A stretch of 64,000 bases of DNA from Leptodontidium sp. MPI-SDFR-AT-0119 (Eukaryota > Ascomycota > Leotiomycetes > Helotiales > Leptodontidiaceae): contig JAHLEZ010000028.1 of the NCBI GenBank assembly GCA_020726505.1, positions 186,001-250,000 of the forward strand, given 5' to 3'. A program made the translations under genes and the position numbers. The notes beneath the pieces were generated by a model that was not told the origin of the DNA, made no database searches, and was given only the letters and a program-made list of their open reading frames with translations. Within the stretch, counting starts at the first letter, position 1. Each line of letters begins with the position of its first letter. Of this stretch, positions 49,311-60,296 are shown piece by piece.

Positions 49311-51129
49311 TTTGTATATTTATTTGACTTTCTTTAAATATATTTATTTCAGGATTATTTATAAATTTATTGTCAATGATTTTAATATCTCTTACTTAAA
49401 GAGCCTTTTTAATTATAATATCTAAGACTTTATATAGAGGATAATTAAATCTAATTAATATTACTTTATTTGCTTTTAGTTCTAGTTTAGTTATATAATT
49501 CTTTTTATTTTTATAAAAGTATATATATCTAAATGTTTTAATATAGGTAATATCTAGTATTTTATTATATCTTAGTTTATAAGGGGTTTTATAGTTTATT
49601 GCCGAATGCGGAGTTCTATTATATAAGTATATAGCCGTGATTATAGCTTCCCCCTATAAATAATTAAGTAAATTAGCGAATGCTAATAAACACTTAACTT
49701 TATTTAGTATAGTGTAGTTTATACGTTCTATTACACTATTTGGTTCTTTTATATATATAGGGGCTAATTAATGAGTTATTCTTTGAATTTATTATTAATA
49801 TATTCCCTACCATTATCAGTTATAAAGATATTTATACGTTTATTATTATTATTATTTTTATTTTTATTTTTATATTCAACAAAGGCATTAAATACTTTAT
49901 ATTTATTTCTTAGTAATTTTATTTTAAAATATTTAGTCTTAAATTCTAAGAAAGTTATAATATATTTATATTTATTATAAGTTATAAGTGTAATAAGACT
50001 ATATAAGTCACTAGCCACTTTCTGTAATAAGTCAAAGACTTTATTACTAGTTATTTTATTAATTTTATTAGTGAATTTTCCCTTAAGGCAAGTCTCACAG
50101 TTTAATATTTGATTATTTATTATTGAATTAGATATAATATTATTATATCTATGAGTATGTTCAATTATTTTATTTAAGTATTTTAAGCTTATCTGACTTA
50201 GCTTTATATGAAGATCTAATTTATTAATACTTTTATTCTCAGTTGTAGCTAATATCTGGGTATTATTATTATTATTATTATTATTTTTATAAGGTGTAAT
50301 ATTAAGTATATATAAACTATTTGTTTTTGTTCCTTTTATTATAGTTTGATTATTATTATTTTTGATATAAGTATAAGTATTATTGAAGATACTATAATAT
50401 TGTCTATTTAATTGACTCCGACTTATTAGGTTTATTCTTAATTCTGGCATATAAAGGTAATTTTTAAGTATATATATTTGATTATTAATATTCGATTTAA
50501 TATATATATTACTAAATCCTTTTATTTGTATTTGCTTTGCTTTTCCCTAACTTACGGTTTTATTATATGATTTAAAATCACTGAAATATAATAAGTTACA
50601 ATATATATATTTAGTTACAGTTATATTAAGTACAAATATATTTGATTGATTATTTACACTTGTATTATTAAATTGTTAAGTATTTATATTATTATTATTA
50701 TTATAAGTTATATTTTGAGTTTCTAGAGGCATATTTGTCTTATATAAACTCATTTTATTTGTTTTATAAATATTTTTATTAGATTTTAAGTTTCAAAGAG
50801 GTATTTTTTAAGTATTTTTTTTGAGTTATTTTAGTTAATTTGAAACTTCTGATATTAGTTAATATATATCTCAAAGATATTATGACAAATTTATAAGGTA
50901 AAATACCTATTATTGCTTGAGAAGCTTTAAAGTATTATTATTTAAGTCACGTTTTTTTTATTTTATTAGTTTTTATAAACTAAAGATAACTAATTTAAAA
51001 GCTTTAAAGTTTATAATGTGAATTTACTAGTATATAAGTTGTATTTATTAAGAGTTTAAAGAGTATTTACTAATAAATATCAAAGATATTTAGTTTATTA
51101 TATATAGAGATTATGTAGTTAGGCCAGCT

Positions 51130-51535
51130 AATAAGAGAATTACGTAAGTATAGAGGTATAATATAAGTATAGAGGTATAGAGCCGTAGGTATAGAGGTAT
51201 AGAGCCGTAAGTATAAAGGTATAGAGGTATAACGTAGGTATAAAGGTATAGAGGTATAGAGATATAAAGATATAGAGATATAAAAATATAAAACCGTAAG
51301 TATAAAGGTATAAAGGTATAGAGGTATAGAACCGTAAGTATAAAGGTATAAAGGTATAGAAGTATAGAACCGTAGGTATAAAGGTATAGAGGTATAAAGG
51401 TATAGAACCGTAAGTATAAAGCCGTAAGTATAGAGGTATATAAGTAGAATTAAAAAGGTATAATAAGTAAGTAGGTATAGTAAGTAGAATTGAAGAGGTA
51501 TAGTAAGTAAGTATAGTAAGTAGAATCAGAAGAGG
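51130..51535. repeat. Irregular GGTATAGA/GTAAGTATA microsatellite tract in Copia-C copy 2
   Basis: Reverse-complement counterpart of 14750-15150, with a different number and order of units. Confidence 0.85.
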
Positions 51536-52059
51536 TGCTGTTAGGAGCTCATAACCTAAAAAGAAGTGATACTTAGTGTGAATAATAATTCTATTGTACA
51601 GGGGATTTCTAAGTCTATATAACTACTCTAACTAATCACGTGTATATTCGCTTATACAACCTAATTAAGTGTTAGCTTGCGAATTACCGGAAACTAGAGC
51701 TTCCGAGGTTCAAAACACGGAAGTCAAGGCTTCTGACAGCTACTGTTTTAGCCTTAAATAACCTCTTACTAGAAGCTAAAGCTTCCGAGGCTTTAACACA
51801 CAGAAGCCGGAGGTTTATGCGAGTTACTAGGTAGTTGAGCTGTATACTAAGCTGTATGCTTAATATAATCTTATAGTTCTTAAGTACTTAGAAAAATGTC
51901 CTTGTTTATATAAACTACTAAGCCCTAAAGTACTTTATAATTATTAAGGACTTTACGACTAAGTAAGCTCGATAAGCTAAGTTCTTTATAAACTTCTATT
52001 TCACGATTATATATTATATTAAGACGACTAATATATAAGAATACTAGCCATATACGAGC

Positions 52060-52177
52060 CTAATAACCGATGCGAGCCTTTGATACAAAAGCTAGTAACT
52101 TGATACAAAGCTAATAACCGATGCGAGCCTCTGATACAAAGCTAGTAACTTGATACAAAGCTAATAACCGATGCGAG
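52060..52177. repeat. Tandem repeat, about 50-bp unit, 2.3 copies
   Basis: Units start CTAATAACCGATGCGAGC at 52060, 52111 and 52161. Within each unit TTGATACAAAG is itself repeated with one change. It follows directly on the broken RNase H end of Gypsy-2. It is not related to any other sequence I see in the window. Confidence 0.85.
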
Positions 52178-52200
52178 AGCTTGGTATTTGGTACTCAAAG

Positions 52201-52253
52201 TAGTTATATAGACCTAGAAATGCCCCCTCAATAGAATCATCATTCACACCATC
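52201..52253 (+). repeat. Fragment of a Copia-C LTR
   Basis: 53 bp matching the 3' portion of the LTR (TAGTTATATAGACCTAGAAA and onward) in plus orientation, without the rest of the element. A remnant of a third copy. Confidence 0.75.
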
Positions 52254-52510
52254 ATTCTCTATTTCACATCGATTACGTCTAAGCTTTTCCCTTTTATAAT
52301 TATTTAAAGCGATATATATAGTTATACTTTTTATTTTACTTTACTTAATATAAGGATAGGTGAGAGTAAAGTTGTAAGTTTAATAAATAATAACTAGCTT
52401 TCTAGTATATTTGTGAGTTACTTGATTAAAGTGTTACTAAACTTCAGCCTTCCTTTCTTTAATTCACTTGATTTTTGTCTAACTATTCCCTTCTTTAGTA
52501 CTTGTCGTAA

Positions 52511-52790
52511 TGTGGGAGGGACGAACCCCAATCCACACAACAAGAGGGTAGTATGTAGCGAGCCACCGGAGGAGATTCTAGGCTCTATAAATAATAAATT
52601 AATCAAATCTAAAGATATTATATATCTAGAGAGTACGAATCGGCAAAGGAGGGGAGGGAAAAGGTTCTAATAAATAGAATATATCTAGTGTTACGTTCTT
52701 GACGTTCTGTAGTTAAGTGTTAGCTCCTTATATATACGAAGGACTAGCCCAGTCATGTGACAAAAGAAATCAGCGGCTGTCCCCGCCACA
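52511..52790. repeat. LTR-like dispersed repeat R, copy 2 (280 bp, solo)
   Basis: It begins TGTGGGAGGGACGAACCCC and ends TGTCCCCGCCACA. GTAA lies on both sides (52507-52510 and 52791-52794), a possible 4-bp duplication; a 5-bp match is not perfect. It is much less mutated than the copy at 28752-29032. Confidence 0.7.
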
Positions 52791-55700
52791 GTAACTTAAC
52801 TACTTTACTTCTACTAATCTATAAACTCACTTACTTTATGATTTACTATATTTAATAATTATTTGAAGGGCTACTAATAGTTAATAAAGAAGTACTTAGG
52901 GAAGAAAGGCGAGAACGATGTAATTACGGTTCGGGTATTAGTGTGGGATTAGTGAAAGGGTCGTTGTCTTATTATAAAGAAGAGATTAATATACGATGAT
53001 TAAATAAGGTACGTGGCGTGAAGGTAAAATTATTAGAATCATAAATACCTTCAAGAAGAGATAGATTCTTATTAGCATTAAGGGATAATTAAGGTGGCAT
53101 CTTGTCTAATAAGGAGAAGAGGAAGAAGGAAGAGAAGAATAGAATTTGTTAAATGTTTTGATATTATTAATTTATATTACTATAATAATAATTTCTTAGT
53201 AACTTATCCCCCCCTCTCTAAAAGCTAACAAATTCCCTTAATTTACGTATACTTTCTCTTATTATATAATAATTTATTTTAGATATTATATACTTATATA
53301 AAATTAATAAAAATATTAGTAAAAGAAAATAAAAGTCGTAAATTAGAATTTATTTGCTTATTTACTATAAAAACCCCTTTTTATAAGTATAAAAAGAAGA
53401 AAAATAAGTATCTTCTTTAAAAAGAAGGAAGACCTTAAATAATATATACTCTTAACTCTAAGTTATTTATAATAATATTATCTCAAATCTTTACTATAAG
53501 TAAACCTTCACTAAATATCAGATCCTTTATAACTTAATAGCAAGTAATTAGTCCTTTAAGGTAATAAAAACTAATAGTCTTTATATAATTATTACTCCCC
53601 TTAATTGCCTATTAAGTTATAAGTCCTAGAAGTATAAACTCATCCCCTAGATAAAGTTTAAGGAACAATTTAAATAGCTTTACTTTATTAGAAGTAAAGT
53701 ATTTATAAGGTAAAATACATTACTACTTAATTATATCTTTAGTTCTAATTATATATTAAAAACAATTAATAAATAAATTAATAAACTTACGATGTCTTTA
53801 GTTCTAAGTATATTTTAGACTTCTTTTTTATTTAGCTTTAACTTTATATATTAATATAACGAATCTTATACTCTAAATTCTTAAAAATTCCTCGCTAATA
53901 AAGCCAAAAACGATATATAACTTGTATTTAGATTAACTAAAAAAAAATAGTTTTATTTAAAAAATCTAAATCTTAAGACATACTTAAGCTTAAGTAACTA
54001 AGGAGGTTTTATACTTTTAAAGTATTTTTACTACTATAACGGATTCGCCCTTTTAAGTCTTTAAAGCTTCTACTACACGTATAGCCTTAACTTCTTATTA
54101 ATTATCTTCCCGATATATAACTTCGAATTATAGATCTTTATTACTATTATACTCGTAGTCTTCGAAATCAGAATTAGGAGTAATCTTTAGAAAGTATTTA
54201 TTACTAACGCGCTTATATTTAATAATAGTAATCTTAGTCATTATATCTCGTCTTAATTATTACTTATATATAATTAAAAAAAAAATTAGTAAATATTTTT
54301 AAACTTACTAAGTAATTATAATATCTTGTTTTAATTTTTCCTTTAAGGTAGTTTTCTTTGTATCTAAAGTATTTATTTACTCTACAGTTACTTTTAACTT
54401 CTTATATTTAATAGTAATTACAACTTAATTACTCTACTTTTATTAAGTAATAAGTACTTAGTTTAAATTAAGATCTTATTTAATTTTTACAACCTATTCT
54501 CTCGCTTTCACAGTATTTAAGTTTATAGAAAGCGTAAATAGATCTTTAAGTTAACGACTTCTCTTTCACTTTTATAAGGTTAACTAAGAACAATTAATAA
54601 ATAAGATTAAAAACTCACAAGTTCACTTAAATCTAATTTTTCTTCCTTTATATCTCTATTTTTTATCTTAATATTTACATTAGTATAATTTAATTACGTT
54701 AATAACGCGTTTATACTATCTTGTAAATTATTTATCTCTAAAAAAAAGATTAATAAAGAAATTAATAAAAGAAAAAGGCTTATACTTAAAAAATTTGAAA
54801 ATTTGTGTTTAGTTATTAATAAATAGTAGTTGTTATAAGTAAAATTTTCACCTTATTGTAACGTGTAAGTTATTACTTAATAACGTCATTTACTAGTATA
54901 GTTGCCTTATTAACTATAAAGGCTACCTCACTTCACTTTACGATTCCTTTATATAACACCTCTTTATATAATATATAACTCTTAATCAAACTAAAACAAT
55001 ACTAATAATATATGTTTATATCTTGATTATTTACTAATATATTGTTGCGCAGAAATCACGTGGCGTGGGGTAAAGAGGTTATATAACCAAATACGCAGTC
55101 TACAGACAGCGGGTCCGCTTTTTGTACGTCATATATTTACTAATATTTATAATAGGCCTCTAGTACTCTTATCTTTATCTCTAATAAGAGAGAATTCTAA
55201 GTCTATTACTTATAAAAGTAAACCTAATAATTCCTCAAATGATTTATTAAATAAAGAATAACTAGTTAAGCGTCGTCGCCGTAATAAGGAATATTATACT
55301 AAGTATTTTTTTTATATTAAGTTAATATACGTTTATAAAAGTAGAAAATAACGTAGAAATCGAGAGAATAGCCCAAGAAAACGGCTATAATAGTATTAAT
55401 AATAATTAAAACTTTATGTTTGACATCGTAAGTGGCCTTACAAGAAATGTTACTTTAAGAGTATTAATTACTAATTTGTAAAGTAGTCACGATATCTTTA
55501 GAAAGGGTATTAATAGTACTAGTAGATTAATAAGTAATACTTATAAGTATATACTTTTAATTTACTAATTTTTTTACTAATCTATTTTTTAGTTTCAGAT
55601 CGAATGAAACTAAACGTTTGTAATCTAAGGAATCCGAGGCTAATAGAGGTTTAAGAACAGAATCACAAACTAGTCGTAAGTATTTTATTCTCGCATTTGT

Positions 55701-56955
55701 ATATATACTAATTATTTCTATAACTTTAATCCGTTTAATATAACTTATAAAGAACAAGTTTGCCCAAAAAACTTCTTTAAAAGCTCAACTTACACCAAAT
55801 CCACTTCGACTATTCTCCTCAAATATTAGGCTTCGCGGCACTGAGGCAACTAAGTCTATTATACGTAAAACACCTGGCAAAACACCTCGTAAAACATTTA
55901 GAATTACTATAAGAGGTACTAAAAAAAGTAATACTAACCTTCTTACTCCCTAGAAAAAGGCGAGAGCTAAACTTAGTTATAAGTGATTAGTAAAAAAATT
56001 AGTAAATATTTATTAATATATTGAAATGCCGCACTTAAGTAAATCAGAAAGTTATAAGTATTTATTGACTTCCTAATTTTAGCCTTACCTTTCTAGCGTC
56101 TTATCCGTTAGATTACTTATACTTATATATATAGTTTGAGATTTTAATCATTAGTAATTCGAGCTTTATAAGAGTCTACTAAGTGCTTCCTCGTTCGTTA
56201 TTTTAAAAGTAAGTGTTCTTTAGTATTTACTAATTTATTTATTAATCTAAAAAAGTGTATAATCTCGTAATTATTTATAGTTAGTAGGTAACTATTTAAG
56301 TCAAAGATAGTTCTCTTATTAGAAGAATCGCATTTATACTTAGTACTCTAGGAGCTTACTTTAAGTTAGGAGATATAGTAATTAGTAGTTAAACTATATC
56401 TTAATCTTAGTAGTTAACTAGACTTAATAGAGCTATTAGTATAATGCGCTAAAGACAAGAAGATATCTAGTCTAGACGTCTTAAGAAAAAGCCTACGGCT
56501 ACTGAGGTTTATTTATAAAAGCTTACTAATATTAGGGCTACTAAAAATAATAGTAATAAAAGTAGTAGTATTAGAAATAATATTAGATTATAAAAAGCTT
56601 TTGAGGCTTTAATATATATTAGTACTATTCGAGAATTACACTCAAAATAAATGATTTCTGTGATATTAGTTCTTGAACTTTAATTTTGCGATTAGTAAAT
56701 TTATTAATAAATAATAATATAAGTCTTTTACTTTTACTTTCGAATTATTAGGCTTATTTTCTACTTATTTCTTCTTTTATTACTTATAATTAGTTTAATA
56801 GAACTATATATTAAGCCCTTACTAAAATAAACTTTATATATATGTTAGGTTTTCGTTAAGTACTTAACCCACCTATTAGGGCACTCAACCTAAGTCACGT
56901 GCCCCATTAGGGCCCCAACCTATACGTTAGGTTAAGTTGAGGCCCCCATGGGTAC
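52791..56955. other. 4.2 kb AT-rich, RIP-degraded DNA without recognisable genes
   Basis: TpA-rich and stop-dense in all frames. Weak coding traces include basic segments near 55800-55950 (RKTPGKTPRKTFRITIRG) and near 56470-56620, none assignable. One short balanced patch at 55040-55130 contains CACGTGGCG. At 56850-56945 a loose inverted repeat (CTCAACCTAA against TTAGGTTAAG) lies next to the 3' end of the following gene. Confidence 0.45.
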
Positions 56956-57747
56956 CTAAACGAGCAGCCTAGGGTTGAGGTACTGCCCTGAACGCTCAGG
57001 TGGATCCTCACTGAAGTTTATCCCCTTCTTCACGTACCCATTTTTTACGCCTTCATAAATGTTGAAAAATCCGGTCGCCGATATACCTTCGAGCGAATCT
57101 CGTAACTCGATTTCCAGTATTTGGTCGCGCTTAATCAATGCGCAGCTTCTGAGCAGGCTCCATATTTCAAACCGCCAGTTCCGATCTCGGACTTTCTCGC
57201 AAAGGAGTTCATCTGCAGCGTATTCCTTGATATTGAAATTCTCGAAGTCAATGTCCTCGTAAAGTGACTCTTGGTGTGCCTTTGTATCTTCTGTGGATTC
57301 GAAGGGACCTTCATATCTCGGTGGCGCTGACCGGAAGGTTTCGAGAGCGGCAGTCAAAAGATGCCAGTACTGCAAATCGGTATCCACTGGTTTGGCAAAA
57401 ATCTCCTCAACCATCCCTAGATCCAGGTCATCATGAGTTGAGTTGGCTTTCATGACCGATATCGTTCGCAGAGCATTACGATCAGATCCAACAGTACGTG
57501 AGTAGCAGTCTAGGATCAACGACCACTTGCCACCGTGGACGGCACAGTATTCCGGCATACCTAGCACATCAGCAAACGCCATTTCCGTTTTTTTTCTCCA
57601 TTTCCATAAGTTGAAAGTTTCCAAGATCGTATCAGAAGTGAACTTTGGATCCTCAGACTGCCCACCGAGGAATTTTGTGCGATACTCGTCCAGCAAGCGC
57701 TTTTCGTATTCCAGAAGCGGCAAACTGACGGATACCGATTTCGCCAT
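56956..57747 (-). CDS. Hypothetical fungal protein, 263 aa, divergent from the pseudokinase gene
   Basis: Single-exon frame starting MAKSVSVSLPLLEYEKRLL at 57747 and ending RSGQYLNPRLLV at a TAG. I do not recognise a family. It is soluble-looking with no signal peptide or membrane span, rich in Glu/Asp/Leu/Trp, with predicted helices (LEYEKRLLDEYRTKFLGG; NLWKWRKKTEMAFADVLG; DLQYWHLLTAALETF). Composition and codon use are normal and no RIP stops are present. Its stop lies at the edge of AT-rich degraded DNA, so the C-terminus might be truncated. Its start is 520 bp from the start of the pseudokinase gene in head-to-head arrangement, so the two could share a promoter. A role linked to the partner is only inference. 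Confidence 0.7.
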   Translation of the reverse strand: MAKSVSVSLPLLEYEKRLLDEYRTKFLGGQSEDPKFTSDTILETFNLWKWRKKTEMAFADVLGMPEYCAVHGGKWSLILDCYSRTVGSDRNALRTISVMKANSTHDDLDLGMVEEIFAKPVDTDLQYWHLLTAALETFRSAPPRYEGPFESTEDTKAHQESLYEDIDFENFNIKEYAADELLCEKVRDRNWRFEIWSLLRSCALIKRDQILEIELRDSLEGISATGFFNIYEGVKNGYVKKGINFSEDPPERSGQYLNPRLLV

Positions 57748-58267
57748 GAGCGATTTGTATTGGGGAAAAAGGCAGAGTGGGAATTTAGTATTTATTTCTT
57801 CCTAAGTGGGACGACAAAATATTTTCAACGAGAATGGAACGATCAATGGAGAAGTCAATGAATGCAAGGCGGGTCGGCTACGAATGGAATTCGATTCATG
57901 CGGTGGCCATCGCTGGGCGTTACCTTGCGTACACCCCTAAGCCTTCATTCGCACCTCTCACCCTAGAAGACCGAGGAGAGTGTCTCTGTTGTGACTGGCC
58001 ACCAGAAATTGCCTAACCCTTTTCCTTCCCACTAGCATACGGACTCGGCGCTTCATTGGCTTCTCTGCGCTTTCCCAATGATTTTACACCGTTTTCTGGA
58101 TCTGGATTGCGTGTTGGCTGCAGCGCAGCCTGATTTTCTGCTGGTCATGCCACCATTCGCTCTCAAAAAGCAATTCCACAGCCTTAGGCGTCGACGTGAA
58201 CATTGAAAGAATTTGAAGCTCGTTCATCCCACAAAGAATCAATCGAGGTGCTCAACTTGTTTCCACG
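57748..58267. promoter_or_regulatory. Divergent intergenic region between the 263-aa gene and the pseudokinase gene
   Basis: 520 bp of normal-composition DNA. Short plus-strand frames here have no domain. No clear TATA box is seen. It is the natural place for a shared promoter of the two flanking genes. Confidence 0.45.
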
Positions 58268-60296
58268 ATGGTAGAACCCGCATTGGCACTAGCAATCGAT
58301 GCATGCGTAAACGATTCCGTTGCCATCGTTTGGCGGATTGGGAAGAAGGTTACAGAAATTATCTTTTTCAAGAAGAGATGTTTGGGCCTTTACGATCATG
58401 CAGAACTTCTTAGACGGATCTTGGAGAGGAATAAGTCGGAAATCAACAACTTCGAGACTTTAGTGCGGTTCACGAAATGCCTCACAGATATAGAGCAATT
58501 CGTGGATGACTGCCAGAAATCGCACACGCTTGGGGGTATCACCGTTGAGGTTCTCTTCAAACACAGGTACCAACGGTTGATGAGAGATCTTGCTGCCGCC
58601 AAGGACGTGTTTGCCCTGGAATCTTCCGTAAGTCAACTCTATTGGACAGCTATCACGGATTTCATGCAGTTTCATTGACGATCATACAGAGCGAGGTCCT
58701 GCATCGAGAGTTTGTAAATGGAGAGGAGGCGAAAACTCAGCTTTCTGCTATTTCTAGCTCAATCAGCAACATTGAGAAAAGCGTAGATGAGCTCCAAAAA
58801 GCGAATCAAGAATCCGAAAGGCTGAAAAAGCTCCCCAACATGGCAATTCCAACTAGCCAGTTTTCATCCGTTTACTCAGACTTGACAATCACTTTCACTG
58901 ATACAGAGCACAACCGTGGTAAAAGCCACATTGAGGGTATTGGCGACGTAGTGTGTTATGAGATTGAGCCTTCCAAGTTGTCCTATGCAACGATTCAGGT
59001 CTACCAAAAGCTCCAATCAGGCGCCTTCATACAACACTACCACGGAATTTCCCAAAATGGCAATCGACTGTATGCCGTGATGGAAGACCTGGATAACTTT
59101 GACACACTAGCGGATATGTATCAAGACGCGTCTCGTTCTTTCTCTCTGGAAGAAAGGCTAGTTCTGGCGCAGGACCTGTCAAGGACAGTAGCCTGGTATC
59201 ATCGAGGCGAAGTAATTTTGAAATCTATATCAGATGGCTCGATCGTATTGAAAAAGTCAACCAAGGGGGGATATCGTTGCTTCTTGAAGGGCACAGAGAA
59301 AGCAAGGTCGGTATGTGTCTCAACTCATTGTGACACGTCGATTCACTTTGCTAAAAGACGCGTAGATGTAAAGGCCAAGCTCCCTTGGGGATTTTGACGT
59401 CCGATATGAAGCGCCGGAATATCATCACTTTGGGCTAGCGGATGACACTCACTCCAGTTATACTGACATATGGGGGTATGTTCATGTCACTTTTCAAGCC
59501 TTTCTACCAGTAGCTGATGGTAGCCAGCTTGGGAACCGCAATTTGGCAGATTATCTCTGGGAAATTTCCATGGGACACGACACGGCCAGTGCTGGCCGGT
59601 CATCCTGGAAACTCTGACATATTGAGAGTTCGCTCTGCACTCAGCAGTGGAAAATTGCCAGGAAATCTGGAACTTAATGGTCTTCAAGCTGCAATAAAAG
59701 ATCTTGTGGCAGATTGCTGGCACCCTGATCCGATGCTGAGGCCACCTGCTTTTAGCATTTTCAGAACGCTCCAAGATCTAAGTGTCAGCATTTCCAGTCC
59801 AGGGATTAATATCAGTGCGATTCTTCCGGTTTCGATACATCCTGTCCCTGCCAACTCTATACTCGGCGAGACGCTTAAAAAGGCATGGGCCATGATCTGC
59901 GAGTCCCGGAAAGCTCATCAGGGAAAAGGGAAACTGAATGAGGAAGAACTGGTTACTCTGCTCTCTGACGAAGTTCCCTGGACGTCGCTGAGATATTTTG
60001 TTGTCGGTGCCGTCATTTGGTGGGATTTGGCAGCTAAGTATCCCGAGAATATACTGAGAGCAGAACAGACATCATGCCAACTTGGTACAGAGGGTAGGCT
60101 CTACATGCTGATGGGAAGGACATTACACTGACATTTTTCAGAGTGGCGCGCGTACTCTGCCCTACAATTCCTCCAGTCCGCAGCGATTGGTGGTTATCAG
60201 GAAGCATTCCTCGAAATGTACCGAGCTCATGCTTGGCTTGCAAGGGAACTCAAAGCCAGGGTGACGTCTTTGAAATCAGAGCTCCCGATTCGGTGA
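58268..60296 (+). CDS. MLKL/HeLo-like helical domain + pseudokinase + Sel1/TPR-like tail, 599 aa, five exons
   Basis: Exons 58268-58627, 58690-59306, 59374-59475, 59528-60093 and 60142-60296. Introns are 62, 67, 52 and 48 nt; the joined 1800 nt has no internal stop. Donors are GTAAGT, GTCGGT, GTATGT and GTAGGC; the second is weak and was chosen because it alone restores frame. Residues 1-120 are an all-helical domain (MVEPALALAIDACVNDSVAI; HAELLRRILERNK), like the HeLo/MLKL four-helix executioner domain. Residues 121-167 are a coiled brace. Residues 178-445 have a kinase fold: YAVMEDLDNFDTL (hinge), VRYEAPEY, DIWGLGTAIWQIISGKFPW, CWHPDPMLRP. Lys of VAIK reads VVCY, HRD reads LKS (HRGEVILKSISDGSIVL), and DFG is absent, so it should not phosphorylate. 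Residues 470-590 resemble Sel1/TPR helices. Predicted role: a membrane-acting cell-death effector. The family link is by pattern only. Confidence 0.78.

Larger units (their letters stand above)
45990..50640 (-). pseudogene. Copia-C copy 2 pol, decayed
   Basis: The best segment is 50450-49776 (224 codons): pre-integrase and integrase text, including NCETCLKGKF and ITDNGREYINN, in which the integrase Asp is kept where copy 1 reads Asn. Reverse transcriptase (HVDDLIFTG equivalent near 48137-48160) and RNase H follow towards lower coordinates. The last RNase H residues lie at 45990-46084, beyond the TRIM insertion. Comparison of the two copies gives different stops in each, so each decayed separately. 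Confidence 0.87.
45412..51875 (-). mobile_element. Copia-C copy 2 (minus), holding a TRIM and a solo LTR
   Basis: LTRs 45412-45730 and 51557-51875 (319 bp each). Target duplication GTTCT at 45407-45411 and 51876-51880. The nested inserts are 46085-47321 and 48943-49127. Without them the element is about 5.03 kb, 0.4 kb shorter than copy 1, mainly from shorter microsatellites. It sits in the RNase H of Gypsy-2. It confirms the LTR ends, primer-binding site and microsatellite tracts of the family. Confidence 0.94.
41201..52055 (+). mobile_element. Gypsy (Ty3) LTR retrotransposon 2, split by Copia-C copy 2
   Basis: The 5' LTR begins TGTTACGACCTACGATGCGC at 41201 and runs to about 41432. The decayed polyprotein is on the plus strand: gag to about 42840, a zinc knuckle near 43010 (CLYYSKTGY-stop-ASDCL, with C and H read as Y), protease relic at about 43150-43500, and reverse transcriptase at 44240-44990 (LYVDYQKLNALL-like text; YINDILIYSSTPKEH near 44790, with the first Asp of YxDD read as Asn). 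RNase H starts near 45130 and is interrupted at 45411 by Copia-C copy 2. It resumes at 51881 (KYFIIIKDFTTK near 51919, matching the conserved TTKxLTxRQARW-type end of RNase H). No integrase or 3' LTR is seen, so the 3' part is lost. Confidence 0.82.

Noticed and set aside
56850..56945. Inverted repeat that could be a MITE or terminator hairpin
   Set aside because: Arms match over only 7-10 bp with irregular spacing and no target duplication could be found.
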